The notes below the pieces were generated by a model. The model did no database searches. It had not been told where the DNA came from and saw only the letters and a list, made by a program, of their open reading frames with translations. The position numbers and the translations under genes were made by a program. Positions 26,496-34,502 of a stretch of 64,000 nt of DNA are shown here, in pieces (positions within the stretch are counted from its first letter, which is position 1; the number at the start of each line of letters is the position of its first letter). This DNA is from Clostridiales bacterium (GTDB taxonomy: Bacteria; Bacillota; Clostridia; Christensenellales; Borkfalkiaceae): the NCBI GenBank assembly GCA_015055655.1, contig SVHW01000007.1, forward strand, positions 23,362 to 87,361. Reading direction: 5' to 3'.

Positions 26496-27800
26496 TTACA
26501 ATTTCCGTCTATCCGTAATTCTCTTCGCTTTGCCTTCGCTTCTTGCGACCGTACCAGGGGATACCAACGTGATTTTCGCGCTGACGGAAAGCGCCGACGC
26601 CATATCCGCCGCAAGACGTCTTCTTATCTCTTCTACGTGCGCCACTTCGTCTAACTGCACGGTGGGCGAAAGCTCTACCACGATTTCCATCGTGTCGAGA
26701 TTGTTCACTCTGTCCACGTTGATGTGGTAATTGGGAGTGATGTCGGTGTTCTTCAAAAGCACGCTTTCTATTTGCGAAGGGAACACGTTGACACCACGGA
26801 TAATTAACATATCGTCGCTTCTACCCGTAATTTTATTCAGCTTCACCGACGTTCTTCCACAAGGGCAAGGGTCGTCGTTGAGGCTGGCGATATCCCTCGT
26901 TCTGTAACGGATAAGCGGCATACCTTCCTTCGTAAGCGTCGTAATAACCAATTCCCCCGATTCTCCGTACGGAAGGGGCTCTAACGTGTCCACGTCTACG
27001 ATTTCGGGATAGAAATGGTCGTCTTGGAAATGCATACCCGTCTTAAACTGACAATCGCACGCAACGCCCGGGCCTGCAATTTCCGACAAGCCGTAAATAT
27101 CGCACGCGCGAAGTCCTAAACGTTTTTCAATGTCCTCGCGCATACCTTCCGACCACGCTTCCGCGCCGAATACGCCCCCTTTGAGTTTGATATCTTCCCC
27201 GATTTTTAAGCCCATACGTTCGATTTCCTCAGCGAGGTAAATAATGTACGAGGGCGTGCAACAAATGATATCCGCGCCAAAATCGCAAAGGAGTTGAATT
27301 TGCTTTTGCGTATTGCCTGCGGAAGCAGGAACGACGCACGCGCCTAATTTTTCACCGCCGTAATGCATACCCAAACCGCCGGTAAACAAGCCGTAACCGT
27401 AAGAAACGTGCACGATACTGTCCTCGCTTGCGCCTGCCATCACGAGCGAACGCGCAGCGCACTCTCCCCAAACGTCGATATCCCCTTGGGTGTAACCAGC
27501 CACCGTCAATTTCCCCGTCGTCGCGCTGCTTGCGTGCAAACGCACGAGGTCTTTTTTAGGACGCGCCATCATACCAAACGGGTACGCGTCGCGTAAATCT
27601 TGTTTTACCGTAAAAGGCAATTTGGAAATATCGTCAATCGATTTAATATCTTCGGGTTTTACCCCCATCGCGTCCATTTTCGCGCGATACGGCGCCTGAT
27701 TTTCATACGCGTATTTGACGATTTTTACAAGTCTTTCCGATTGTAAAGCTCTCTTTTCCTCTTTACTCATCGTTTCGATTTCTTTTTGGAAGTACTGCAT
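26496..27800 (-). CDS. paaK: phenylacetate-CoA ligase
   Basis: 434 residues. It activates aryl-acetates to CoA thioesters with ATP. Adenylate-forming motifs: HASSATTGKLTVAGYT (P-loop-like), DIYGLSEIAGPGVA, YRTRDI and ITGRSDDMLIIRGVNVFPSQIE. It lies directly after iorB, and with iorA, iorB, PaaI and the ACT protein it forms a module for oxidative breakdown of aromatic amino acids through aryl-pyruvates to aryl-acetates. Direction (ATP use or synthesis) cannot be told from sequence. Confidence 0.95.
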   Translation of the reverse strand: MQYFQKEIETMSKEEKRALQSERLVKIVKYAYENQAPYRAKMDAMGVKPEDIKSIDDISKLPFTVKQDLRDAYPFGMMARPKKDLVRLHASSATTGKLTVAGYTQGDIDVWGECAARSLVMAGASEDSIVHVSYGYGLFTGGLGMHYGGEKLGACVVPASAGNTQKQIQLLCDFGADIICCTPSYIIYLAEEIERMGLKIGEDIKLKGGVFGAEAWSEGMREDIEKRLGLRACDIYGLSEIAGPGVACDCQFKTGMHFQDDHFYPEIVDVDTLEPLPYGESGELVITTLTKEGMPLIRYRTRDIASLNDDPCPCGRTSVKLNKITGRSDDMLIIRGVNVFPSQIESVLLKNTDITPNYHINVDRVNNLDTMEIVVELSPTVQLDEVAHVEEIRRRLAADMASALSVSAKITLVSPGTVARSEGKAKRITDRRKL

Positions 27801-27827
27801 TGATTTATCCTTCTTTACGTTAAAATT

Positions 27828-28397
27828 TTATACTTGTTCATACCCCATACGGAACGCCGTAAGGTTAAGCTGTTTGAATTTTTCAGGTACGCACGCAGCC
27901 ACCGCCGTTTCCATCACCGTTTTATCAAAACCGTACAATTTGCAAATTCCGCCCAGCATAACGATATTCGTCGCCTTTTCGCTGCCCGCTTGTTTTGCGA
28001 TGTCTTTTGCGTTGACGAATTTTGCGCCCTTGCACTCTGCAAGCAATTTTTCCTTGACGTCTTCGGGATATTTCGCCGCGCCCGTAATGCAAGGCATCGG
28101 TAAAATTTTCTCTTCGTTGACAAGCAAAATACCGTTCGGTTTTAAATAATGCTTCACCCGCGCCGCTTCCAACGTTTCAAACGCAATAATCATATCCGCG
28201 CTACCTTCCCAAACGACGGGCGAATAAATTTTTTCGCCCATACGAAGATGCGTGGTAACGCTGCCGCCACGCTGGCTCATGCCGTGAATTTCGCTGATTT
28301 TACAATCCATATCACAAAGAAGTGCGTATTTGCCAAGCACGCGGCTGGCAAGTATCGTGCCTTGTCCACCTACGCCGGAAATGAGAATATTCATCAT
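27828..28397 (-). CDS. iorB: indolepyruvate:ferredoxin oxidoreductase, beta subunit
   Basis: 189 residues from the first ATG of a double ATG behind GGAGGG, 1 bp past the iorA stop. ILISGVGGQGTILASRVLG at the start and SEIHGMSQRGGSVTTHLRMG are the gamma-type 2-oxoacid oxidoreductase signatures. With IorA it decarboxylates aryl-pyruvates to aryl-acetyl-CoA and reduces ferredoxin. Confidence 0.95.
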   Translation of the reverse strand: MMNILISGVGGQGTILASRVLGKYALLCDMDCKISEIHGMSQRGGSVTTHLRMGEKIYSPVVWEGSADMIIAFETLEAARVKHYLKPNGILLVNEEKILPMPCITGAAKYPEDVKEKLLAECKGAKFVNAKDIAKQAGSEKATNIVMLGGICKLYGFDKTVMETAVAACVPEKFKQLNLTAFRMGYEQV

Positions 28398-28398
28398 C

Positions 28399-30114
28399 TT
28401 ACACGCCCTCCTTTTCAATACACTTAAACGGACATACCTGTACGCAAACTTCGCAGCCTACGCATTGCGCCGTATCTATAACTATCCCGTTTTCCCCTCT
28501 GCTAATCGCAGGGCAACCGAGTTTCATACACTTTCCACAGTTTTTACAATCTTTCACCACGACTGCCGGTTTCTTCGATTTTTTATCGAGCAGCGCGCAA
28601 GGCTTTTGCGCGATAATTACGCTTACCTCGTCGCTGTTTATCGCCGATTTTACCGCTTTTTCCACGGCAACGACGTCGTATGCGTCTACGATTTGCAAAT
28701 CCTTCACGCCGCACGCCTTCACCAGTTCGTCCAAAAGCACCACGGGGGCAGGCTCGCCTTTTAAGTTCTTGCCCGTTGCAGGGTGTTGTTGATGCCCCGT
28801 CATACCCGTCGTCGAGTTATCCAAAATCATCAGCGTTACACCGCTTTGATTGTACACGGCGTTGATAAGCCCCGTGACGCCGCTATGTAAAAACGTAGAA
28901 TCGCCGATAACGGCAACGTTTTTGCTCTTTCCGTCCGTGGCTTTTTTGAACCCGTGCGCCGTGCCTACCGACGCACCCATACAAATGCAGGTATGCAACG
29001 CCGACAAGGGCGCAACTGCGCCAAGCGTATAACAACCGATATCCCCGTTAACCGTCAGCCCCAACTTATTGAGTACGTAGAAAACGCCTCTATGTGGACA
29101 ACCTGCGCACATCACGGGTGGACGGGCAGGTACGTTATCGGGCGTAGCAATTTCTCCGCCGAAAAACGCCTGCTTGATTTTTGCCACCGACAATTCGCCT
29201 TGAATAGAGAAGAGTTCTTTCCCTACGCAATCGATACCGTTCACTTTCAACGTTTCTTCTACGAACGGTTCTAATTCCTCGATGACGTAGAGCTTTTTCA
29301 CTTTTTTAGCGAACTCGCCAATCGCTTTTACGGGCACGGGATAGGGCGTACCTACTTTAAATACGTTGGCGTTGGGCAACGCTTCTTTTACGTATTCGTA
29401 CACCACGCCGCCGCATACGATACCGATTTCGTTTTCGCTGGTATATTCCGCGCGATTTATCGTCATACCGTTGACGAAATCGGCAAACGCCTTTTCGCGC
29501 TCTTCCACCGTCAAATGACGACGGATGGCGTTGGCTGGCATCATCACGTATTTTTGCGGTTCGTTCGCATACGGACGAAGTTCTCTTTCCACCCTTTCGC
29601 AAAGCTCCACAACCCCGTGCGAGTGCGCCACGCGCGTCGTTTCACGCAAAATGACGGGCGTATCGAAATCTTCGCTGATATCGAACGCCAATTTGACAAA
29701 ATCCTTCGCTTCTTGCGCGTTGGACGGTTCTAACACGGGCACGTGCGCGCTTTTACCGTACAAACGGGTATCCTGCTCGTTTTGCGAAGAGTGCATACCC
29801 GGGTCGTCGGCAACGACGATAACTAAACCGCCGTTGACGCCTGTGTACGCCGCCGTAAACAAGGGGTCTGCCGCCACGTTTAAGCCCACGTGTTTCATAC
29901 ACGCCATAGACCTTGCGCCTGCTATCGACGCACCAATCGCCACTTCCAGCGCCACCTTTTCGTTGGGCGCCCACTCCGCATAAACGCCGTCGTATTTCAC
30001 AAAATTTTCCGCAATTTCCGTGCTGGGCGTGCCGGGGTAAGCGGATAATACCTTTACGCCTGCCTCGTACGCGCCGCGCGCAATCGCTTGGTTGGTTAAA
30101 ATCAATTCTTTCAT
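28399..30114 (-). CDS. iorA: indolepyruvate:ferredoxin oxidoreductase, alpha subunit
   Basis: 571 residues. N-terminal pyrimidine-binding domain (GVKVLSAYPGTPSTEI), TPP-binding core (GDIGCYTLG; GDSTFLHSG with LDNSTTGMTGHQQHP for Mg-TPP), and a C-terminal 2[4Fe-4S] ferredoxin domain (CKNCGKCMKLGCP and CVGCEVCVQVCPF). It uses CoA and ferredoxin and is oxygen-sensitive, which fits an anaerobe. The ribosome site is weak; it follows the PaaI gene by 19 bp. Confidence 0.97.
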   Translation of the reverse strand: MKELILTNQAIARGAYEAGVKVLSAYPGTPSTEIAENFVKYDGVYAEWAPNEKVALEVAIGASIAGARSMACMKHVGLNVAADPLFTAAYTGVNGGLVIVVADDPGMHSSQNEQDTRLYGKSAHVPVLEPSNAQEAKDFVKLAFDISEDFDTPVILRETTRVAHSHGVVELCERVERELRPYANEPQKYVMMPANAIRRHLTVEEREKAFADFVNGMTINRAEYTSENEIGIVCGGVVYEYVKEALPNANVFKVGTPYPVPVKAIGEFAKKVKKLYVIEELEPFVEETLKVNGIDCVGKELFSIQGELSVAKIKQAFFGGEIATPDNVPARPPVMCAGCPHRGVFYVLNKLGLTVNGDIGCYTLGAVAPLSALHTCICMGASVGTAHGFKKATDGKSKNVAVIGDSTFLHSGVTGLINAVYNQSGVTLMILDNSTTGMTGHQQHPATGKNLKGEPAPVVLLDELVKACGVKDLQIVDAYDVVAVEKAVKSAINSDEVSVIIAQKPCALLDKKSKKPAVVVKDCKNCGKCMKLGCPAISRGENGIVIDTAQCVGCEVCVQVCPFKCIEKEGV

Positions 30115-30133
30115 AATTTATCTCTCTTTTTTC

Positions 30134-30580
30134 TTATTTTTTCTCGCTGATTTTTCTTACGAATTCTTCTTTAGACACGTCTTTCACAAAGCCGTTGAAA
30201 TGACAAACGCAAAGCGTTTCTCCCATTTCTCCGCGCACGATTACTTCCGACACCGTACAATGTCCTACGCGTTGCGTTTCTATCGCCGTCGCCGTGAGCC
30301 TTTTCGTAAACGCCGGACGTAAATAGGTGATTTGACCGTTTTGTGTAACGGTATTTGGATGCAAATAGTTGCTAAGTACGGCAAAAGCGAAATCAGCAAT
30401 CGTATATAACATACCGCCCTGAACGCATCCGTTTGCATTGAAATGCCTTTCGTGTACGTCCGCCGCCACCACCGCTTTTTCGTCGGTGATTTCGACAATC
30501 TCTATCCCCGACATTTCCACGTATTTGTCCGCCTTAAAAAACATTTTTAACGCTTCTATGAATTCCGTCATAACTCTCAT
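30134..30580 (-). CDS. PaaI-family acyl-CoA thioesterase (hotdog fold)
   Basis: 148 residues; an alternative ATG lies three codons later and the two cannot be separated by ribosome-site strength. Hotdog features: HFNANGCVQGGMLYTIADFAFAV, with the family's HxNxxGxxHGG motif altered to Gln in place of the last His, and RPAFTKRLTATA. PaaI enzymes hydrolyse phenylacetyl-CoA and related thioesters. As the first gene before iorA, iorB and paaK, it probably works on the same aryl-acetyl-CoA pool. Confidence 0.88.
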   Translation of the reverse strand: MRVMTEFIEALKMFFKADKYVEMSGIEIVEITDEKAVVAADVHERHFNANGCVQGGMLYTIADFAFAVLSNYLHPNTVTQNGQITYLRPAFTKRLTATAIETQRVGHCTVSEVIVRGEMGETLCVCHFNGFVKDVSKEEFVRKISEKK

Positions 30581-30639
30581 ACTGCCTAAAAACGAATATT
30601 TTTTTTATTATAGCACACGTGCGCGCGCAAAGTCAATAA

Positions 30640-30684
30640 CTTGGCAAAAAAATAAAATAAAAAACTGCCCTTAAAGGGCAGTTA
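30640..30684 (-). terminator. terminator of the rluA-type gene
   Basis: 8-bp stem AACTGCCC / GGGCAGTT followed on the minus strand by TTTTTTATTTTATTTTTTT. It separates the pseudouridine synthase group from the PaaI operon. Confidence 0.88.
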
Positions 30685-30695
30685 AGATATTTTGT

Positions 30696-31724
30696 TTATA
30701 CGAACAACGTCCTAAACGACGCAGGCACGGAAGCAGACAACGCAATTTCCGTTTTGCTTACGGGGTGTATAAACGAAAGCTTGGACGCGTGCAACCCCAA
30801 CCGCTTTAACGGGTTTTTCACGCTGCCGTATTTATCGTCGCCCACGACGGCGTGACCTAAGGCCTGCATATGCACACGGATTTGGTTTTTCTTCCCCGTT
30901 TCAATTTGCACTTTTAACAACGAGTACTGCTCCGTTTCCTTGATAACGGTATATTTCGTAATCGCCTTTTGTCCCGTGATATCCTGCGTAGAATACATCA
31001 AATTGTTTTTATTTTCTTTTAAGTAGGATACCACCGTATCCTCCTTCTTTTCCATCACGCCCTCGACGACGGCGTAATATTCTCGCAAGGTTACGCACTC
31101 GCTCCAATGCATTTTCAACATCGAATACACTTTGGGGTTTTTGGCAAATACCAACACCCCCGACGTTTCCTTGTCGATACGGTGCAAAATATACGGACGA
31201 ACGTTTTTACCGCTTTGCTGCAAGTATTCGAATACGTGAGAAAAAGCGCACTCCGTTTCGTTATCGCTCTCTACTGAAAGCAAGCCTACGGGTTTATCGA
31301 TGGCAATAAAATCCTCGTCCTCGTAAATGATTTTTACCGTCGTTTGCTCCCTTTTTTCACGCAGACTTTTGCCGTCCTTTTTCGCAGAGCGACGAACGGG
31401 CGTTTCCGCAATATTTCCTTGCACGCTCTTTTTAGACAATTTCACTTCGTCGTCTTTACCAAGCGGAAAATCAAACTGCGTTACTACGCTGCCGTTGACC
31501 AACACTTGTCTTCGGGCAAGCAACGATTTTACGTTGTTTCTCGACGTGTTGCATTTGCGAAGTAAAAACTCCATCAACGTATCGCTTCGATTTACTTTAT
31601 ATACGGCAGTATATTGATTGTCGCCACGTTTTTCGCCTCGTACCTGCCCGTCGCGTTTTGAAAACTTGGTTTTTTCGGCGCATACCTGCCCCGTTCTTTT
31701 TTCATTAGTCTTTGCGTCTTTCAT
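30696..31724 (-). CDS. RluA-family pseudouridine synthase
   Basis: 342 residues. An N-terminal basic stretch of about 45 residues, an S4 RNA-binding domain (about 46-100: DTLMEFLLRK, LARRQVLVNGS), a charged linker, then the catalytic domain with HRIDKETSGVLVFAK holding the catalytic Asp, and KKNQIRVHM. It isomerises uridine in rRNA or tRNA; the exact site is not predictable. The ribosome site AAGGTG overlaps the stop of the upstream gene. Confidence 0.93.
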   Translation of the reverse strand: MKDAKTNEKRTGQVCAEKTKFSKRDGQVRGEKRGDNQYTAVYKVNRSDTLMEFLLRKCNTSRNNVKSLLARRQVLVNGSVVTQFDFPLGKDDEVKLSKKSVQGNIAETPVRRSAKKDGKSLREKREQTTVKIIYEDEDFIAIDKPVGLLSVESDNETECAFSHVFEYLQQSGKNVRPYILHRIDKETSGVLVFAKNPKVYSMLKMHWSECVTLREYYAVVEGVMEKKEDTVVSYLKENKNNLMYSTQDITGQKAITKYTVIKETEQYSLLKVQIETGKKNQIRVHMQALGHAVVGDDKYGSVKNPLKRLGLHASKLSFIHPVSKTEIALSASVPASFRTLFV

Positions 31725-31733
31725 AGTAACACC

Positions 31734-32444
31734 TTATAATTCGAAAGGGTCGTCGTTGGATTTACGGGTCTTTTTTACAGGCTTATCTTCCACTACGTAT
31801 ATGCCCTTTTTCCATTTCCGTCTTCTACGCCACGCAGCGATTGCGCGGATAACGTTGCCCGTGCAAAACAGCACGACGTTGCCCAGCGCCACGAAGATGG
31901 CAATTCTGCCTTGCCACGTATTGAAAATAGCCAACAACACCAAACACACAACGTCGAAAATAGCCAGCCATTTCATCTTTATCGGGATAAAGAAAAACAG
32001 CAAAACTTGGTGATTGGGATACAGGATAGCAAACGCCAAAAACAAGGAAAGGTTGAGATAGTACACCGTCGCGTAGCCCGTAATAAACCCCGAACCGATA
32101 GAACAAAGCACTCCGCAAAAATAGAATACGTTGAATTTGAACGCACCCCACGTCCTTTCCAGCGACGTGCCGATTATCCAATAAAAATACATAGAAATAA
32201 GCAATAAAAACGGATTAAATTCGGGCGATATAAACAAAAACGTAACCAATCGCCAAACTTGACCGCGCAATATCGCTTCCTTATTAAAATCAATATAAAC
32301 TTCTATCCATACGCCCGTCCGTAACAAGACGATGTAGTTGACAATCCAAACGAGTATCGTCCCGACGGCGAGTATCGTCATCAGGTTTTTCAGCGCGAAC
32401 CGCCCGATTTTTCTATCCAATTTATCCAATAAAGGTTCTCTCAT
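31734..32444 (-). CDS. rhomboid-like integral membrane protein without a visible catalytic dyad
   Basis: 236 residues with about six hydrophobic segments. GQVWRLVTFLFIS and GTSLERTWGAFKFNVFYFCGVL match the conserved L1 and TM2 region of rhomboid proteases. The GxSG serine motif and the TM6 histidine are not seen where expected (NLSLFLAFAILYPN occupies the position). It is likely a non-proteolytic, derlin-like relative. The C-terminus is basic and cytoplasmic. Confidence 0.75.
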   Translation of the reverse strand: MREPLLDKLDRKIGRFALKNLMTILAVGTILVWIVNYIVLLRTGVWIEVYIDFNKEAILRGQVWRLVTFLFISPEFNPFLLLISMYFYWIIGTSLERTWGAFKFNVFYFCGVLCSIGSGFITGYATVYYLNLSLFLAFAILYPNHQVLLFFFIPIKMKWLAIFDVVCLVLLAIFNTWQGRIAIFVALGNVVLFCTGNVIRAIAAWRRRRKWKKGIYVVEDKPVKKTRKSNDDPFEL

Positions 32445-32451
32445 ACTCTAT

Positions 32452-32739
32452 TTATACCCTGTTTTTGTCATACAAACACTGTTTATAGACGATTTTACAT
32501 TTTTTTGGTTTTGTTTTTCGATAAACGAGATTTACCAAACTCCCTATTGCAGGACACGCTTCGCCTGCTTTTATCCACCTTCTACGCGTATATTCCACGC
32601 CGTCCACCACGTATTTTACCTTGACGATATAAGGAAACGTCGCCCCGTCAAACGTGCCTTTACGCATGGGCTTGGTGTTCACTTTCAGCCACCATTGTCG
32701 CTTCACCGACACCACTTCCCCTATTGTTTCTGCGTACAT
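32452..32739 (-). CDS. small conserved-looking hypothetical protein
   Basis: 95 residues: ETIGEVVSVKRQWWLKVNTKP, then FPYIVKVKYVVDGVEYTRRRWI, a beta-strand-rich pattern. No membrane segment or signal. Short proteins like this are common in Clostridia, but I know no function. It lies 7 bp before the rhomboid-like gene, in the same run, and about 85 bp downstream of the retron reverse transcriptase. A role with the retron cannot be excluded; linkage to the rhomboid/rluA run is more likely. Confidence 0.75.
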   Translation of the reverse strand: MYAETIGEVVSVKRQWWLKVNTKPMRKGTFDGATFPYIVKVKYVVDGVEYTRRRWIKAGEACPAIGSLVNLVYRKTKPKKCKIVYKQCLYDKNRV

Positions 32740-32825
32740 AGCGTTTCTCCTTTTTGTTTATCAGCGTTTCAAAACCACCAGCGTTTCGACACCACCTTAT
32801 CGTTCCCACAAATTTAATAAGATTT

Positions 32826-33734
32826 TTAATATTTTCTCGAAAGTAACTCTTTGTATTCTAAAAACTCATTCTTGTCGGGAATGGTTTGCAAAACAAATGC
32901 TATTTTTCCTTTAAGCGAAAGCAAATATCTTTGTTTATCGCTTTGCCCTATTTTTCTCAAATGATCTTCTAATCCAAATTTTTTAATATAGTACATTTCT
33001 TGTCGAATTTTCTTTTTATATTCTTTAGTTAGGTTGATTTTTTCGTTAACAACAATACCCGTTACTATTTGCCGTTTTTTATTAGGAACGACTGCCGTTT
33101 TACGATTTTTTAAAAATAAACCCAACTTTTTAAGCTCACTCTTCACAAGCTCAATAATTTCTTTTTCGTTAAAATCACCCGAAAAAGTCATATCGTCACA
33201 ATATCTTGTAAATGCAATCCCTTTCTCCGCACAATAACTACCAATCTTTTCATCAAAGTCATACATGATGATATTGGTAATAGCGGGCGATGTAGGCGCA
33301 CCTTGCGGAAGTGAATCAAGATAATAACACAACATAGATAAAAGAATTCTAATGGGTTCAGAAAACTTTTCTTTGAAAAACACAGTTTCTTTTACTCTTG
33401 AATAAATGATATTATCAAAGAAGCCTTCAATATCCAACTTTAATATCTTTTTCTTCCCCACGTGCGGCATTGCGTTCTTTTGTACGCTAGCGCCATACGC
33501 ATAAGCGCAAGCATATTTGGATGTTGGATAATAAGCCAAAATGTTATCAGCGATAGAACGCTGTACCTTTTTCAAAATCAAATCGGGGACGGAGAGTTTA
33601 CGTTTTGTTCCGTCACTTTTCGGAATAAACGCATTATGATAATGTTTATCAAGATTATTACTCAACCCATACAAGGTTTTCGCAGAAAAACCCAAATCGT
33701 GTTCGATAGATTTAAGTTCTCTATAAACTATCAT
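32826..33734 (-). CDS. retron-type reverse transcriptase
   Basis: 302 residues, normal for stand-alone retron RTs. RT motifs in order: FIPKSDGTKRKLSVP, LKLDIEGFFDNI (first catalytic Asp), LPQGAPTSPAITNI, RYCDDMTFSG (YxDD), and GLFLKNRKT. Two features specific to retrons are present: NAxxH as NAMPH near residue 87 and VTG in RQIVTGIVVN. A strong GGAGGAGAGG ribosome site precedes the ATG. Directly upstream lies a structured msr-msd candidate with its own promoter. No effector domain is fused. The gene is visibly more AT-rich than its neighbours, suggesting transfer. Confidence 0.95.
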   Translation of the reverse strand: MIVYRELKSIEHDLGFSAKTLYGLSNNLDKHYHNAFIPKSDGTKRKLSVPDLILKKVQRSIADNILAYYPTSKYACAYAYGASVQKNAMPHVGKKKILKLDIEGFFDNIIYSRVKETVFFKEKFSEPIRILLSMLCYYLDSLPQGAPTSPAITNIIMYDFDEKIGSYCAEKGIAFTRYCDDMTFSGDFNEKEIIELVKSELKKLGLFLKNRKTAVVPNKKRQIVTGIVVNEKINLTKEYKKKIRQEMYYIKKFGLEDHLRKIGQSDKQRYLLSLKGKIAFVLQTIPDKNEFLEYKELLSRKY

Positions 33735-33758
33735 AAGCCTCTCCTCCTCGATTTATTT

Positions 33759-34015
33759 TAGAACAACACCAATTTGTACACGAAACGCAGCAGGCGTAGT
33801 TAGGCAAGGTGTAGCCTGCGAAGCCTTGCGTGGCTACGTCGAGCATTGCAGTTGAGCGGAGCACAACCGTTACACAAAAGAATATTGACGTCAATGAAAT
33901 GTCTCGGACGCAATATTTCTTTTGTAGGTTGCGCGCAGCGAATACGATACATATAAGTGACAAGATGACGACTCGCCATCCTTTTTGACAAAAGTCAAAA
34001 TACACTGTTGTTCTA
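33759..34015 (-). ncRNA. retron msr-msd non-coding RNA
   Basis: 257 nt between a strong promoter and the RT. The ends match as a1/a2: TAGAACAACA at the 5' end (34006-34015) pairs fully with TGTTGTTCTA at the 3' end (33759-33768). In the 5' (msr) part are hairpins TTTTGAC/GTCAAAA (33983-34000, 4-nt loop) and GATGGC/GTCATC (33964-33980, 5-nt loop). The centre holds one long msd-like stem: 33861-33892 pairs with 33907-33934, with two bulges, one internal loop and a 14-nt apical loop. A further GTAGCC/GGCTAC stem lies at about 33810-33840. The G next to a1 is a candidate branch point. Confidence 0.85.
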
Positions 34016-34021
34016 TTGTTT

Positions 34022-34050
34022 ATTATAACATCTTAAGAATATTAAGTCAA
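34022..34050 (-). promoter_or_regulatory. retron promoter
   Basis: Minus strand: TTGACT, 17-bp spacer, TATAAT. The predicted start (about 34015) coincides with the first base of a1, so transcript and retron ends agree. Confidence 0.85.
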
Positions 34051-34132
34051 CCCTTTAAAAAGTTGTGGTTTATTTTTAAAACAATTTTATCATATCACAC
34101 AATGCATACCAAAAATGGTACATATAGTCAAC

Positions 34133-34179
34133 TTAAAAAATAAAAGACTTCAACACTAATTGGAGCCTTTTATTTTTTG
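34133..34179 (-). terminator. terminator downstream of the rlmD-like remnant
   Basis: Long hairpin: AAAAATAAAAG / CTTTTATTTTT outer stem and CTTCAA / TTGGAG inner stem. On the minus strand it ends TTTTATTTTTT. It lies just upstream of the retron promoter and separates the two. Confidence 0.8.
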
Positions 34180-34191
34180 TCTTGCTATTCA

Positions 34192-34349
34192 TTATTTCTT
34201 CTTTTGCGCAGCTCTCACACGAGCTTCGACTTCTATGACGGATTGCTGTTCTTTCTCTCCACTAAAGTCAAGCTCCACGTTTAAATTGGCATCTGTTGTT
34301 TTCGCGACAATTGAACCAGTGTCTCCACGTGCTTGGTTTGGGGGAACAT
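34192..34349 (-). pseudogene. frameshifted 3' fragment of an rlmD-like gene
   Basis: On the minus strand MFPQTKHVETLVQLSRK is read from 34349, nearly the same as the C-terminus of the intact rlmD next door (MFPQTKHVETLVWLARKA). The frame then runs into a stop. Restoring one A in the run of A residues after CGCG would continue as TTDANLNVELDFSGEKEQQ... to a TAA at 34192. It is a truncated duplicate or a displaced original tail, with its terminator still attached. About 150 bp of rearranged DNA with no recognised gene separate it from rlmD. Confidence 0.7.
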
Positions 34350-34502
34350 GTATCCCCTTTATTCAAAGGAAATGTATGTTCGTCTCGCGCCGACGGCGAA
34401 CACAAACACTTACAATCCCTCGTTTCCGTTGTTTCACAACACATAAAAATTTTTGCGTACGCCTCGCCCGTGCAAGCACGGCGGTTCGTCTCAAAATTTT
34501 TC

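Noticed and set aside
32452..32739. Retron effector or toxin role for the 95-residue gene
   Set aside because: It is better linked (7 bp) to the rhomboid-like gene and has no toxin-like or membrane-active features. It remains only a weak candidate.
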